A program made the translations under genes and the position numbers. 64,000 bases of DNA from Bradyrhizobium semiaridum (GTDB lineage Bacteria; Pseudomonadota; Alphaproteobacteria; Rhizobiales; Xanthobacteraceae): positions 186,001 through 250,000 of the forward strand of contig NZ_JAGKJJ010000007.1 in NCBI RefSeq assembly GCF_020329505.1, in the 5' to 3' direction. Numbering within the stretch: position 1 is the first letter of the stretch; each line of letters starts with the position of its first letter. Below the pieces are notes generated by a model. It was not told the origin of the DNA. It did no database searches and worked only from the letters and a program-made list of their open reading frames with translations. Shown piece by piece: positions 1 through 9,189 of the stretch.

Positions 1-1
1 G

Positions 2-1969
2 TTCGGCGGTTCCTATGGCTGGTCCAGCGCCGGCCGCTTCCACCACGCGCAGAGCCAGGTGCATCGTTTTCTCAACATCGCGCTCGGCGGCTACGTGCGC
101 TCGGTCAACACCTATTCCTCCGGCGCGTCCTCGGTGCTGCTGCCGCAGATCCTCGCCGGCTATGAGGAGATCACCAAGCGCAACGTCACCTGGGAGCAGA
201 TCGCTGAAGAAACCGAGATCCTGCTGGCGTTCGGCGGCATGGCGCTGAAGAACTCGATGGTAGCGGGCGGCTCGATCAGCAAGCATGTCGAGCGCGGCGC
301 CATGGCCGCGGCGCGCCGGCGCGGCTGCGAATTCGTGCTGGTCAGCCCGCTGCGCGACGACCTTCCGGTCGAGGCCGGCGCCGAATGGCTGACCGCGTTG
401 CCCGGCACCGACACCGCGCTGATGCTCGGCCTCGTCCACACGCTGGTCGCTGAGGGCCTGCACGACCAGGCTTTCCTTGACCGCTACACCGAGGGTTGGC
501 CGGTGTTTCTGCGCTACCTGACCGGCGAGACCGATGGACAGCCGAAGAGCGCCGAATGGGCCGCTGCCATCTGCGGCATCGGCGCTGATGCGATCAGGAC
601 GCTGGCGCGCCGGCTCGCCGGGCGGCGCGCGCTGATCACGGTCTCGCATTCGCTGCAGCGCGCCGAGCATGGCGAGCAGCCGGTGTGGATGGGCATGGTG
701 CTGGCGGCGGCGCTCGGCCAGATTGGCCTGCCCGGCGGCGGCTACGCCTATTCGTTAGGGGCCATCGGCTATTACGGCCGCCGCGTCAACGCGGTCGCCG
801 GGCCGACGCTGTCGCAGGGTCGCAACGGCGTCGCCGACTTCATCCCGGTGGCGCGCATCGCCGACATGCTGCTCAATCCCGGCACCACCTATCGCTACGA
901 TGGCGAGACGCGGACCTATCCGGATATCCGTCTGGTCTACTGGGCCGGCGGCAATCCGTTCCATCACCACCAGGACATCAACCGACTGCGCAAGGCGTTC
1001 GCGCGGCTCGATACGCTGGTGGTGCATGAGCTGGCCTGGACCGCGACGGCGCGGCACGCCGACATCGTGCTGCCCTCGACCATGACGCTGGAGCGCGAGG
1101 ACATCGGCTATTCCACCAACGATCCCCTGATGGTCGCGATGCACCGCATCGCCGAGCCATACGGCCTTGCGCGCGACGACTACGAGATCTTCGCCGATCT
1201 CGCCGAGCGGTTAGGGGCCCGCGAGCCCTTCACCGAAGGCCGCACGGCGCGGCAATGGCTGGAGCATCTCTACGAGCCGACCCGCCGCTCGCTCGCCGCG
1301 CAGGGGCTCGAGGCGCCCGACTTCGACGAATTCTGGCGGCGCGGCAGCCTGGTGGTGCCGCAGCAGGCGGACGACGGCGGCACGCTGCGGCGATTTCGCG
1401 AAGACCCCGTCGCGCGCCCGCTGCCGACGCCGAGCGGACGCATCGAGATCTACTCGGCCAAGATCGCCGCGCATGGCGATGCGGATTGCCCGGGCCATCC
1501 GGTCTGGCTCGACAAGACCGACATGCCGCGGCCGGATGCGCCTTGCTTCCTGGTCGCCAACCAGCCGGTGACGCGGCTGCACAGCCAGCTCGATTTCGGC
1601 GGCCATTCGCTCGCCGCCAAGCATCGCGGCCGCGAGGTCGCGCGCATGAACCCGCGCGACGCTGAGGCGCGCGGCATCAAGGACGGCGACATCATCCGCC
1701 TGTTCAACACGCGCGGCGCCTGTCTCGCCGCGGTTCACGTCACCGACGGCATCGCGCCCGGCGTGGTGCAGCTGCCGACCGGCGCCTGGTACGATCCGAC
1801 GGATCCCGAGGAGGAGGCGCCGCTCTGCGTGCACGGCAATCCGAACGTGCTGACGCGCGATATCGGCACCTCGTCGTTCGCGCAGGGCTGCACCGGCCAG
1901 CTTACTGTCGTCGAGGTGGAACGCTTCAGCGGCAACCTGCCGCCGATCCGCGCGTTCGATCCGGTGTAG
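2..1969 (+). CDS. Molybdopterin oxidoreductase, BisC/DorA/TorA family (5' end outside window)
   Basis: The reading frame is open from base 2, so the gene starts outside the window; about 655 residues are visible. The first residues, GSYGWSSAGRFHHAQSQ, match the region around the molybdenum ligand in the DMSO/TMAO/biotin-sulfoxide reductase family. The middle holds the usual motifs of the large catalytic domain (GQIGLPGGGYAYSLG, YWAGGNPFHHHQDINRL, ADIVLPSTMTLEREDIG). The last 130 residues form the molydopterin-dinucleotide binding domain (RLHSQLDFGG, ARMNPRDAEARGIKDGD, ending with FAQGCTG). The family reduces S- or N-oxides with a bis-MGD cofactor. Whether this one is cytoplasmic (BisC-like) or exported cannot be said because the N-terminus is missing. 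No partner subunit follows it. Confidence 0.85.
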   Translation, partial: FGGSYGWSSAGRFHHAQSQVHRFLNIALGGYVRSVNTYSSGASSVLLPQILAGYEEITKRNVTWEQIAEETEILLAFGGMALKNSMVAGGSISKHVERGAMAAARRRGCEFVLVSPLRDDLPVEAGAEWLTALPGTDTALMLGLVHTLVAEGLHDQAFLDRYTEGWPVFLRYLTGETDGQPKSAEWAAAICGIGADAIRTLARRLAGRRALITVSHSLQRAEHGEQPVWMGMVLAAALGQIGLPGGGYAYSLGAIGYYGRRVNAVAGPTLSQGRNGVADFIPVARIADMLLNPGTTYRYDGETRTYPDIRLVYWAGGNPFHHHQDINRLRKAFARLDTLVVHELAWTATARHADIVLPSTMTLEREDIGYSTNDPLMVAMHRIAEPYGLARDDYEIFADLAERLGAREPFTEGRTARQWLEHLYEPTRRSLAAQGLEAPDFDEFWRRGSLVVPQQADDGGTLRRFREDPVARPLPTPSGRIEIYSAKIAAHGDADCPGHPVWLDKTDMPRPDAPCFLVANQPVTRLHSQLDFGGHSLAAKHRGREVARMNPRDAEARGIKDGDIIRLFNTRGACLAAVHVTDGIAPGVVQLPTGAWYDPTDPEEEAPLCVHGNPNVLTRDIGTSSFAQGCTGQLTVVEVERFSGNLPPIRAFDPV

Positions 1970-2059
1970 GGCGCGTCTCGCCGCCGGATCACGAACAAAT
2001 CATCTGACGGCGCTGGATGGCGCCGCCGCGTTCGGCTACGGCATCGCGAGATCATCTCG

Positions 2060-3124
2060 ATGCTCGGATTTGGCAAGATGCACCTCAAAACCCTGTTTCA
2101 TGTCGCCATTGCTGCGGCCGTCACGCTCGGCGCGTCGCACGCATTCGCGCAGTCGGCAAGCGAAGAACCGGCCTACGGGCCGGAATTGCAGGGTTTTGAA
2201 TATCCCTATCCGGTCGAGCACTATCGCTTCAGCTCGCAGGGGCAGGAGCTCGACATGGCCTATCTCGACGTCAAGCCGGCGACGCCAAACGGCCAGACCG
2301 CTGTGCTGCTGCACGGCAAGAATTTCTGTGCCGCGACCTGGGACGGCACCATCAAGGCGCTGAGCGGCGCCGGCTATCGCGTGATCGCGATGGACCAGAT
2401 CGGCTTCTGCAAGTCGAGCAAGCCGGAACGCTACCAGTTCACCTTCCAGCAGCTCGCCGGCAACAGCCGTGCGCTGCTGGCTTCGCTCGGCATCGAGCAT
2501 TCCATCATGGTCGGCCATTCCACCGGCGGCATGCTGGCGATGCGCTACGCCCTGATGTATCCGGCCGCCACCGACCGTCTGGTGCTGGTCGATCCGATCG
2601 GCCTTGAGGACTGGAAGGCCAAGGGCGTGCCATGGCTCAGCCTCGATGGCTGGATGCAGCGCGAGACCCGCGTCACCGCCGACAGCATCCGCGCCTATGA
2701 GCGCGCCACTTACTACGCCGACACCTGGGATGCGTCCTACGAGATCTGGGTGCAGATGCTGGCCGGGATGTATCGCGGTCCGGGCCGCGCGGCGGTGGCG
2801 TCGAGCTCGGCGCGGCTCTACGACATGATCGCGACGCAGCCGGTGTTCTACGAATTCGAGCAGATCAAGCCGCCGACGCTGCTGCTGATCGGCGACAAGG
2901 ACACCACCGCGATCGGCAAGGACACCGCGCCGCCCGAGATCCGCAAGACGCTCGGTAATTACCCTGACCTGGGCAAGGCGGCCGCAAAACGGATTCCGCA
3001 GGCGCAGCTGATCGAATTCCCCGATCTCGGCCATTCCCCGCAGATCCAGGCGCCGGCCCGCTTCCACGCGGCATTGCTCGGCTGGCTGCAGCATCCGCAG
3101 ACGGGCGGAACGCAGGTCAAATAG
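2060..3124 (+). CDS. Exported alpha/beta-fold hydrolase
   Basis: The 354-residue protein begins with a Sec-type signal peptide (hydrophobic FHVAIAAAVTLGASHAFAQ, predicted cleavage near AFAQ), so it should act in the periplasm. The alpha/beta hydrolase fold is supported by LLHGKNFCAATW (oxyanion-hole region), the nucleophile elbow GHSTGG (Ser about 154), an acid in GDKDT (about Asp281) and the terminal His in LGHSPQ (about His325). The family cleaves esters, amides, lactones or epoxides, and the substrate cannot be inferred here. A second ATG six codons downstream would also leave an intact signal peptide. The gene stands alone between the molybdoenzyme and an L,D-transpeptidase. Confidence 0.85.
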   Translation: MLGFGKMHLKTLFHVAIAAAVTLGASHAFAQSASEEPAYGPELQGFEYPYPVEHYRFSSQGQELDMAYLDVKPATPNGQTAVLLHGKNFCAATWDGTIKALSGAGYRVIAMDQIGFCKSSKPERYQFTFQQLAGNSRALLASLGIEHSIMVGHSTGGMLAMRYALMYPAATDRLVLVDPIGLEDWKAKGVPWLSLDGWMQRETRVTADSIRAYERATYYADTWDASYEIWVQMLAGMYRGPGRAAVASSSARLYDMIATQPVFYEFEQIKPPTLLLIGDKDTTAIGKDTAPPEIRKTLGNYPDLGKAAAKRIPQAQLIEFPDLGHSPQIQAPARFHAALLGWLQHPQTGGTQVK

Positions 3125-3220
3125 GCTGGCGCCGCAACACAGGAACCGCGCACTCATTTTGCCGTTCTGTTGATGGAATGAAGTCGTAAGGAGAGCGCCG
3201 GCAAGCTGAAAGGCGGACCA

Positions 3221-4213
3221 ATGTCGCTCGGCCAAGCGTGCAAGGCCGGTCTGATGCTGGCCCTCATCCTGGTGACCGGCGCGGCGTTCGGCGCCGAGAT
3301 GAACGCCGCTGCGATCGAAGCGGCCGAGCCGTCCAGCAAGACCCTCTCCAACGAAAAGCCGACGCCGGCGGGCGTGCGATTGCAGGTCCTGCTCGACCGG
3401 GCGCACTTCTCGCCCGGCGAGATCGACGGCAGGTTCGGCGAGAACGCCAGGAAGGCCCTACGGGCCTACGCCGAAGCCCGGCAGCTGCCGAGCGCCGATG
3501 CGATCACCGATGAGGTCTGGACAGCGCTGCGCGCGGACAATCGCCCGGTGACGGCCAGCTACACCATCACCGAACAGGATCTCGCCGGCCCGTTCCTGCG
3601 CAAGCTGCCCTCCAGGATGGAGCAGATGAAGAACCTCCCAAAGCTCGGCTTCACCAGCGCGCGCGAGATGCTCGCGGAGAGATTTCACATGAGCGAGCAG
3701 TTGCTGGCGGATCTCAACCCCGGGCAACGCTTCGACCGCGCCGGTGCAACCATCGTCGTGGTCGACACCGGCAGCGGAGTGCCGCCGGCAAAGGCGGACC
3801 ACGTCGAGGTCGACAAGAACCGCCAGGTCGTCAAGCTGTTCGACAAGTCGAATGCGCTGGTCGGCTTCTATCCCGCGACGGTCGGCAGCAAGGAGAAGCC
3901 GTCGCCCACCGGCAATTTGAAGGTCACCGAGATCCACCGCAATCCGACCTATCGCTACAACCCGGACTATCGGTTCAAGGAGGTCCGGTCACGCAGGCCC
4001 TTCACCATCAAGCCCGGCCCCAACAATCCGGTCGGCAATGTCTGGATCACTCTGTCGGCCGAGGGCTACGGCATCCATGGCACGGCGTCACCGGGTAAGG
4101 TCTCCAAGGCCGAGTCGCATGGCTGCGTGCGTCTCACCAACTGGGACGCCGAGCGCGTCGCGAAGAGCGTCGCAAAGGGCACCGTGGTCGCGTTCGTCGA
4201 TGATGCCCGGTGA
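3221..4213 (+). CDS. L,D-transpeptidase (YkuD domain) with peptidoglycan-binding domain
   Basis: The 330-residue protein has an N-terminal hydrophobic signal ([16 protein letters not shown]). It then has a peptidoglycan_binding_1-like helical domain (about 45-100, [20 protein letters not shown]), a LysM-like stretch (about 110-180) and a C-terminal YkuD catalytic domain. The catalytic signature is plain: [20 protein letters not shown], with His and the nucleophile Cys at about residue 302. Such enzymes make 3-3 crosslinks in murein or attach proteins to it, in the periplasm. An AAAGGCGG sequence precedes the ATG at suitable spacing. It is monocistronic and convergent with the HxlR-type regulator downstream. 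Confidence 0.92.
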   Translation: MSLGQACKAGLMLALILVTGAAFGAEMNAAAIEAAEPSSKTLSNEKPTPAGVRLQVLLDRAHFSPGEIDGRFGENARKALRAYAEARQLPSADAITDEVWTALRADNRPVTASYTITEQDLAGPFLRKLPSRMEQMKNLPKLGFTSAREMLAERFHMSEQLLADLNPGQRFDRAGATIVVVDTGSGVPPAKADHVEVDKNRQVVKLFDKSNALVGFYPATVGSKEKPSPTGNLKVTEIHRNPTYRYNPDYRFKEVRSRRPFTIKPGPNNPVGNVWITLSAEGYGIHGTASPGKVSKAESHGCVRLTNWDAERVAKSVAKGTVVAFVDDAR

Positions 4214-4238
4214 GCGCGGTTCGCCGGGACCATCCGAT

Positions 4239-4751
4239 CTAGTCCAGCGCGACGCCGCGCCTGGCGCGCTCCTGCGCTCTCGCATGCACCGGTGAGGATT
4301 TCCGCGCGCCGGGTCCGGGATGGACGTGGACAGCCTTCGCGCTCAGCGGTTCGCCGCATTCCGAGCAGACCATGACGGGGTCGAACATCTTCTGGCAGGC
4401 CTTGTGCTGGTGCAGCATCGGCCGGCCCCGGGAATCGACCATGTGGATGTTGCCCCAGTGCACGATCGACATGATGATCGGATAGAGGTCGAGGCCCTTC
4501 TGCGTCAGGATGTATTCGTAGCGCTTCGGCGCCTCCTGATAGGGAATCTTGCGCAGCACGCCGAAGCGCACCAACTTCTTCAGCCGGTCGGCGAGCAGAT
4601 GGCGGGTGATTCCGAGCGAGGCCTGGAAGTCGTCGAAGCGGCGGATGCGCAGGAAGCATTCGCGCAGGATCAACAGGCTCCAGCGGTCGCCGATCACCGC
4701 CACGGTGCGGGCCAGCGAGCACGGCTCCTCTTCGAGGGCATCCCATTTCAT
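4239..4751 (-). CDS. HxlR-family winged-helix transcriptional regulator
   Basis: The 170-residue protein opens with MKWDALEEEPCSLARTVAVI, then GDRWSLLILRECF and ITRHLLADRLKKL, the typical HxlR N-terminal region and recognition helix. A wing with RYEYILTQKGLDLYPII follows, and a C-terminal extension has a CSECGE pair of cysteines that could hold a metal. HxlR proteins are usually local repressors or activators that sense small molecules. The gene is divergent from the catabolic operon starting with the HCCA-isomerase-like gene, and the gap between them holds two copies of one palindrome. This strongly suggests it controls that operon and itself. The effector is unknown. Confidence 0.92.
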   Translation of the reverse strand: MKWDALEEEPCSLARTVAVIGDRWSLLILRECFLRIRRFDDFQASLGITRHLLADRLKKLVRFGVLRKIPYQEAPKRYEYILTQKGLDLYPIIMSIVHWGNIHMVDSRGRPMLHQHKACQKMFDPVMVCSECGEPLSAKAVHVHPGPGARKSSPVHARAQERARRGVALD

Positions 4752-4789
4752 CGGCGTCTCCAGCGATCTGCGACGACAGTATACATAAA

Positions 4790-4804
4790 ATTCTAAAACA
4801 GAAC
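4790..4804. promoter_or_regulatory. Candidate HxlR operator, copy 1
   Basis: The sequence ATTCTAAAACAGAAC is an imperfect dyad (TTCT - spacer - AGAA) about 40 bases upstream of the HxlR-type gene. Its first base overlaps the AT-rich stretch that includes a TATACT-like -10 hexamer for that gene on the minus strand (4778-4783). It matches copy 2 in 13 of 15 positions. The operator role is inferred from location and repetition. Confidence 0.6.
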
Positions 4805-4865
4805 TGACGTCATTTCAACAGGATGGCTTCATACAGGCGATTGTATGATAAATATCATATTGACA

Positions 4866-4880
4866 GTTCTAAAATAGAAC
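4866..4880. promoter_or_regulatory. Candidate HxlR operator, copy 2
   Basis: The sequence GTTCTAAAATAGAAC is a perfect 5-bp inverted repeat around a 5-bp spacer. It directly follows TTGACA (4860-4865), a possible -35 box for the rightward operon. It lies 76 bases from copy 1, about seven helical turns. A further perfect dyad, ATGATAAATATCAT (4845-4858), lies just upstream. Confidence 0.6.
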
Positions 4881-4947
4881 TTAAGGTCTCCGCCCACGGT
4901 CAACCGGTGGCAAGTGCCACCGCAAATCCAAAGGGAAGGGCGTTTCC

Positions 4948-5586
4948 ATGGCTGCTCCGCTCAAGGTCGAGTTCCACTTCGATTTTGGCAGCCCCAACGC
5001 CTATCTCGCCGAATTGGTCCTGCCGGAGATCGAAAAGCGCACCGGCGCGAAATTCGCCTACGTCCCGGTGCTGCTCGGCGGCGTCTACAAGGCGACCGGC
5101 AACATGTCGCCGGGCGAGTCGCTGCGCGGGATCAAGAACAAGCCGGAATACAACGCGCTCGAGACCGAGCGCTTCCTGCGCCGCCACAACATCACGAAAT
5201 TCACGAAGAACCCGTTCTTCCCGGTCAACACACTGATGCTGATGCGCGGCGTCGTTGCCGCCGAGTTCGAGGGCCTGTTCGAGCCGTATTTCCGCGCCGC
5301 CTATCACCACATGTGGGTCGAGCCCAAGAAGATGGACGACCCGCACGTGTTTCGCGAGGCGTTCCTGTCCTCTGGCCTCGATATCGACCGCATCATCGTC
5401 CGGGCGCAGCGGGACGAGGTCAAGAGGAGGCTGATCGAGAACACCAGCACTGCCGTGGCGCGCGGCTCGTTCGGCTCGCCGACTTTCTTTGTCGGTGACG
5501 AGATCTTCTTCGGCAAGGACCGCGTCCGCGAGGTCGAGGAAGAGATCGTCGCGCAGCTGGCCGCAGGGCGGCGCAAGACCGCCTGA
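4948..5586 (+). CDS. 2-hydroxychromene-2-carboxylate isomerase-like (kappa-class GST/DsbA family)
   Basis: The 212-residue protein has the thioredoxin-like DsbA/kappa-GST fold with an all-helical insertion. It starts VEFHFDFGSPNAYLA, where the Ser of the SP pair replaces the DsbA cysteine, as in glutathione-dependent HCCA isomerases (NahD). It ends with GSFGSPTFFVGDEIFFGKDR, the cis-proline and FFGxDR signature. Such enzymes use glutathione to isomerise ring-cleavage products, but paralogues occur in many catabolic operons with unknown substrates. It is the first gene of the rightward operon controlled by the divergent HxlR protein, and the ligase gene follows after 56 bases. Confidence 0.85.
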   Translation: MAAPLKVEFHFDFGSPNAYLAELVLPEIEKRTGAKFAYVPVLLGGVYKATGNMSPGESLRGIKNKPEYNALETERFLRRHNITKFTKNPFFPVNTLMLMRGVVAAEFEGLFEPYFRAAYHHMWVEPKKMDDPHVFREAFLSSGLDIDRIIVRAQRDEVKRRLIENTSTAVARGSFGSPTFFVGDEIFFGKDRVREVEEEIVAQLAAGRRKTA

Positions 5587-5642
5587 GCAGGGGTGCTTCA
5601 AGACAACAATCAAGCCCGAAGGGCAGTTCGAGGGAGGTTTCG

Positions 5643-7196
5643 GTGCTGGCGATGACGCAAGTGGAAGAAGGCAGCGTGGAAGGTCTGCCGAACCGTATCC
5701 ACGAGGTGATGGATCGGCACGTTGAGGCGACGCCGGATCATATGGCGCTGGTCGACGACAAGATGTGGCTCACCTATCGCGAGCTCGATCAGGTCGTGAG
5801 ACGGGTCGCGGAAGCACTGCGTGCGCTCGGCATTCGGCCCGGCGACCGCATGATGATCGTCAGCGAAAATTCCGTTCCGCTGTCCTGCCTGCTGTTCGCC
5901 GCAAGCCGGCTCGATGCCTGGGCGATCGTGGTCAATCCGCGGCTGTCGCCGCGCGAGATTGATCAGATCAGAGATCACAGCGGCACCCGCCGCGTCTTCC
6001 TGACGGCGGATGTCTCGCAGGAAGCGGCCGCCCATGCTGCCCGCTATGAGGCGACGGTGCAGGATGTCGGACCGTTGCAGGGCATCGCGGTCACAGGTTT
6101 GAACATCGCGACGGCGGCCGAGCCGGTTGAGGCGGATGGTGCAACGCAGGTGGCGGTTCTCATTTACACCTCCGGCACCACGGGTACGCCGAAAGGCGTC
6201 ATGCTGACTCACCGCAATCTGCTGTTCAGTGCGCGCGGCACCGCCGCCTTCCGCAAGATGACGGCGGACGACGTGCAGTATTGCGTGCTGCCGATCTCGC
6301 ATATCGTCGGCATCTCGCTGCTCATCATGACCTTGATGGTCGGCGCCACCGTGCGCCTGGTCGCAAAATACGATCCCGCTGCGCTGGTGAAGGCGATGGC
6401 GGACGAAGGGATCACCATTCTCAACGGCGTGCCGGCCACCTATCAGCGTTTGCTCGAGTATCGCCGCAATGCGGGCCTGCCGAAGCTCGACCGCGGTAGG
6501 CTGCGCGTGATCTCAGTTGCCGGCGCGCCGCTCGATCTCGATCTCAAGTCTCGCGTCGAGCAGGAGCTTGGACTGCCGCTGCTCAACGGCTACGGCATCA
6601 CCGAATGCTCGCCGGGAATCTCCGGCGTCCGGCCCGACAATCCGCGCGCCGACCACGCCGTCGGCACCATCATGCCGGGCCTGGAGGCAAAGCTGGTCAG
6701 TCAGGACGGCAAGGGTGTCGCAGACGGTGAGGTTGGTGAGCTTCATGTCCGCGGCCCCAACGTGATGCGCGGCTATTACCGCGCGCCCGATCTGACCGCC
6801 AAGGCGATCGATCCCGACGGCTGGTTCAACACCGGCGATCTGGCCCGCTTCGAGAACGGTGCGATGTACATCGTCGGACGGACCAAGGAGATGATCATCC
6901 GCTCCGGCTTCAACGTCTATCCGGCCGAGATCGAGGCGGTGCTGAGCACGCACGACGCCGTGGTGCAATGCGCCGTGGTCGGGCGGCAGGTCGATGGCAA
7001 TGAGGAGGTCGTGGCCTTCGTGCAGCTGATCAAGGGCGCGACGGCCACGGCAGAGGACCTGATGGCTCATGTCGCGCCGCAACTGACCTCGTATAAGCGA
7101 CCGTCGGAGATTATCCTGATGGACGCGCTGCCCGCGACATCGACGGGCAAGCTGCTGAAGCACAAGCTGGCGGAGTCGCTGCGCAGGCAGGTCTGA
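5643..7196 (+). CDS. Acyl-CoA synthetase / AMP-dependent ligase
   Basis: The 517-residue enzyme belongs to the ANL superfamily. The P-loop LIYTSGTTGTPKGVML, the A5 motif GYGITECSPG, GWFNTGDLARF, the hinge region GRTKEMIIRSGFNVYPAEIE and the C-terminal lysine motif PATSTGKLLKHKL are all present. It should activate a carboxylic acid to its acyl-CoA through an acyl-AMP, the entry step for the acyl-CoA dehydrogenases and thiolase that follow. The start is GTG with AGGGAGG five bases upstream; an ATG three codons later is the alternative. Chain length or ring substrate cannot be told from sequence. Confidence 0.93.
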   Translation: MLAMTQVEEGSVEGLPNRIHEVMDRHVEATPDHMALVDDKMWLTYRELDQVVRRVAEALRALGIRPGDRMMIVSENSVPLSCLLFAASRLDAWAIVVNPRLSPREIDQIRDHSGTRRVFLTADVSQEAAAHAARYEATVQDVGPLQGIAVTGLNIATAAEPVEADGATQVAVLIYTSGTTGTPKGVMLTHRNLLFSARGTAAFRKMTADDVQYCVLPISHIVGISLLIMTLMVGATVRLVAKYDPAALVKAMADEGITILNGVPATYQRLLEYRRNAGLPKLDRGRLRVISVAGAPLDLDLKSRVEQELGLPLLNGYGITECSPGISGVRPDNPRADHAVGTIMPGLEAKLVSQDGKGVADGEVGELHVRGPNVMRGYYRAPDLTAKAIDPDGWFNTGDLARFENGAMYIVGRTKEMIIRSGFNVYPAEIEAVLSTHDAVVQCAVVGRQVDGNEEVVAFVQLIKGATATAEDLMAHVAPQLTSYKRPSEIILMDALPATSTGKLLKHKLAESLRRQV

Positions 7197-7257
7197 TGAA
7201 CGAGCCTGACGCGGCGCCCGCAGAACAGTTCACTTGAGACAACGGCCGGAGGCCACC

Positions 7258-7995
7258 ATGCAGAACAGAAACAGGACGGTTGCCGTGATCGGTGCTGGCG
7301 ACTTCATCGGCGGCGAGATCGCCAAGAAGTTCGCCTCGGAAGGCTTTACGATCTTCGCCGGCCGCCGCAACGGCGACAAGCTGGCGCCGCTGGTCAAGGA
7401 GGTCGAGGCCGCCGGTGGTGAAATCCACGCCCGCTCGCTCGATGCGCGCAAGGAGGAGGAGATCATCTCCTTCCTCAATGATGCCGACAAGCATGCGCCG
7501 CTCGAGGTCTGCATCTTCAACATCGGCGCCAACGTCAATTTCCCGATCCTGGAGACCACCGAGCGGGTGTTCCGCAAGGTCTGGGAGATGGCCTGTTACT
7601 CGGGCTTCCTGGCCGGGCGCGAGGCGGCGCGGCTGATGCTGCCGCGCGGCGGCGGCAACATCTTCTTCACCGGCGCGACCGCGTCGCTGCGCGGCGGCAG
7701 CGGCTATGCGGCGTTTGCAAGCGCCAAGTTCGGTCTGCGGGCGGTGGCGCAGGCGATGGCGCGCGAACTCGGACCGAAGAACATCCACGTCGCGCATCTG
7801 ATCATCGACGCCGGGGTCGACACCGAATGGGTGCGGCAGCGCCGCATCGAGGCGCTCGGCCCGAACGCGCTCGACGATCCGGATCTGCTGATGCCGCCGG
7901 CCTCGGTGGCCGGCGCCTACTGGCAGCTCTACCAGCAGCCGAAGAGCGCCTGGACCTTCGAGCTGGAGATCCGTCCCTTCGGCGAGAAGTGGTAG
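7258..7995 (+). CDS. SDR-family protein lacking the catalytic tyrosine
   Basis: The 245-residue protein has a short-chain dehydrogenase fold with a GAGDFIGGEIAKKF nucleotide-binding turn. The canonical NNAG is replaced by NIGAN, and the active-site YxxxK reads FASAK, so Phe sits where the catalytic Tyr should be. Ser in TGATAS and the Lys are kept. It ends WTFELEIRPFGEKW, almost the same as the second SDR of this operon, so the two are paralogues. The ATG used has GGAGG six bases upstream. It may reduce or oxidise a CoA thioester intermediate with altered chemistry, or be a binding protein; the reaction is not known. Confidence 0.85.
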   Translation: MQNRNRTVAVIGAGDFIGGEIAKKFASEGFTIFAGRRNGDKLAPLVKEVEAAGGEIHARSLDARKEEEIISFLNDADKHAPLEVCIFNIGANVNFPILETTERVFRKVWEMACYSGFLAGREAARLMLPRGGGNIFFTGATASLRGGSGYAAFASAKFGLRAVAQAMARELGPKNIHVAHLIIDAGVDTEWVRQRRIEALGPNALDDPDLLMPPASVAGAYWQLYQQPKSAWTFELEIRPFGEKW

Positions 7996-8007
7996 GGAGC
8001 ACGGCCA

Positions 8008-9189
8008 ATGGAACTCGCGCTATCTCCCGAAGATGCGGCGTTCCGCGACGAGGTCCGCGCCTTCATCCAGGACAATTACCCGGCGGAGATGCGCGTCGCC
8101 AATCCGGAAACCGATCTTTCCAAGGAGCATATGCTGCTCTGGCATCGCATCCTGCACAAGAAGGGCTGGATCGCGCCGCTTTGGCCCAAGGAATATGGCG
8201 GCCCCGGCTGGTCGATCACCCGCCGCTTCATCTTCGAGCAGGAGACGACGCGTGCCGGCACGCTGCCGCCGCTGGCCTTCAGCGTCACCATGGTCGGCCC
8301 GGTCATCTACACCTTCGGCAACGACGCACAGAAGCAGAAATTCCTGCCGCGGATTCTCTCCGGCGAGGACTGGTGGTGCCAGGGCTATTCGGAGCCGGGC
8401 TCCGGCTCCGACCTCGCCACCGTGCGCACCAAGGCGGTGCGCGACGGCGATCACTACATCGTCAACGGCCACAAGACCTGGACCACGCTGGCGCAGCATG
8501 CCGACTGGATCTTCTGCCTGGTCCGCACCGATCCCGCGGCCAAGCCGCAATCCGGCATCTCGTTCCTCTTGATCGACATGAAGTCGCCGGGCGTCACCGT
8601 GCGCCCGATCATCACCATCGACGGCTCGCATGAGGTCAACGACGTCTTCCTGGAGAACGTCCGCGTACCCGTTGAGAACCTGATCGGTGAGGAAAACAAG
8701 GGCTGGACCTACGCCAAATTCCTGCTGGGCAATGAGCGCACCAGCATGGCCGGCATCGGCCGTTCCACGCGCTATATCGAGCGGCTGAAGAAGATCGTGA
8801 AGGCCGAGATCCCGGAGGACGATCCGGCGCATCTCGAATTCATCCGGGACATCGCCCGCGTCGAACTCGATGTGCTGGCGCTGGAGGCGACCGAGTTGCG
8901 CGTCGTCGCCCAGATGGCCCGTGGCATCGATCCGGGGCCGGCGGCTTCGCTGTTCAAGATCCGCGGCACCGAAGTATTCCAGAATATCACCGAGCTGACC
9001 CACCGCGCGATCGGCAATTACGGGCTTGCGCTCCGCGAGCATCCGGTCAGCGCCAATCATTTCATGCCGGGACCGGACTACGGCCACACGGCGTCGGAGA
9101 AGTACCTCAATTCGCGAAAGCTCTCGATCTACGGCGGATCAAACGAGATCCAGCGCAACATCATCGCCAAAGCGGTGCTTGGTCTCTAG
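8008..9189 (+). CDS. Acyl-CoA dehydrogenase (first of a pair)
   Basis: The 393-residue FAD enzyme has the acyl-CoA dehydrogenase N-terminal helical domain, the middle beta domain (GYSEPGSGSDLATVRTKA, NGHKTWTT) and the C-terminal helical domain (LLGNERTSMAGIGRS, ending SIYGGSNEIQRNIIAKAVLG). It introduces an alpha-beta double bond in an acyl-CoA and passes electrons to ETF. The start lies 12 bases after the SDR stop, so it is in the same operon. Together with the next acyl-CoA dehydrogenase it resembles the paired subunits that form alpha2beta2 enzymes for bulky substrates in steroid degradation. That pairing is inferred from adjacency only. Confidence 0.93.
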   Translation: MELALSPEDAAFRDEVRAFIQDNYPAEMRVANPETDLSKEHMLLWHRILHKKGWIAPLWPKEYGGPGWSITRRFIFEQETTRAGTLPPLAFSVTMVGPVIYTFGNDAQKQKFLPRILSGEDWWCQGYSEPGSGSDLATVRTKAVRDGDHYIVNGHKTWTTLAQHADWIFCLVRTDPAAKPQSGISFLLIDMKSPGVTVRPIITIDGSHEVNDVFLENVRVPVENLIGEENKGWTYAKFLLGNERTSMAGIGRSTRYIERLKKIVKAEIPEDDPAHLEFIRDIARVELDVLALEATELRVVAQMARGIDPGPAASLFKIRGTEVFQNITELTHRAIGNYGLALREHPVSANHFMPGPDYGHTASEKYLNSRKLSIYGGSNEIQRNIIAKAVLGL

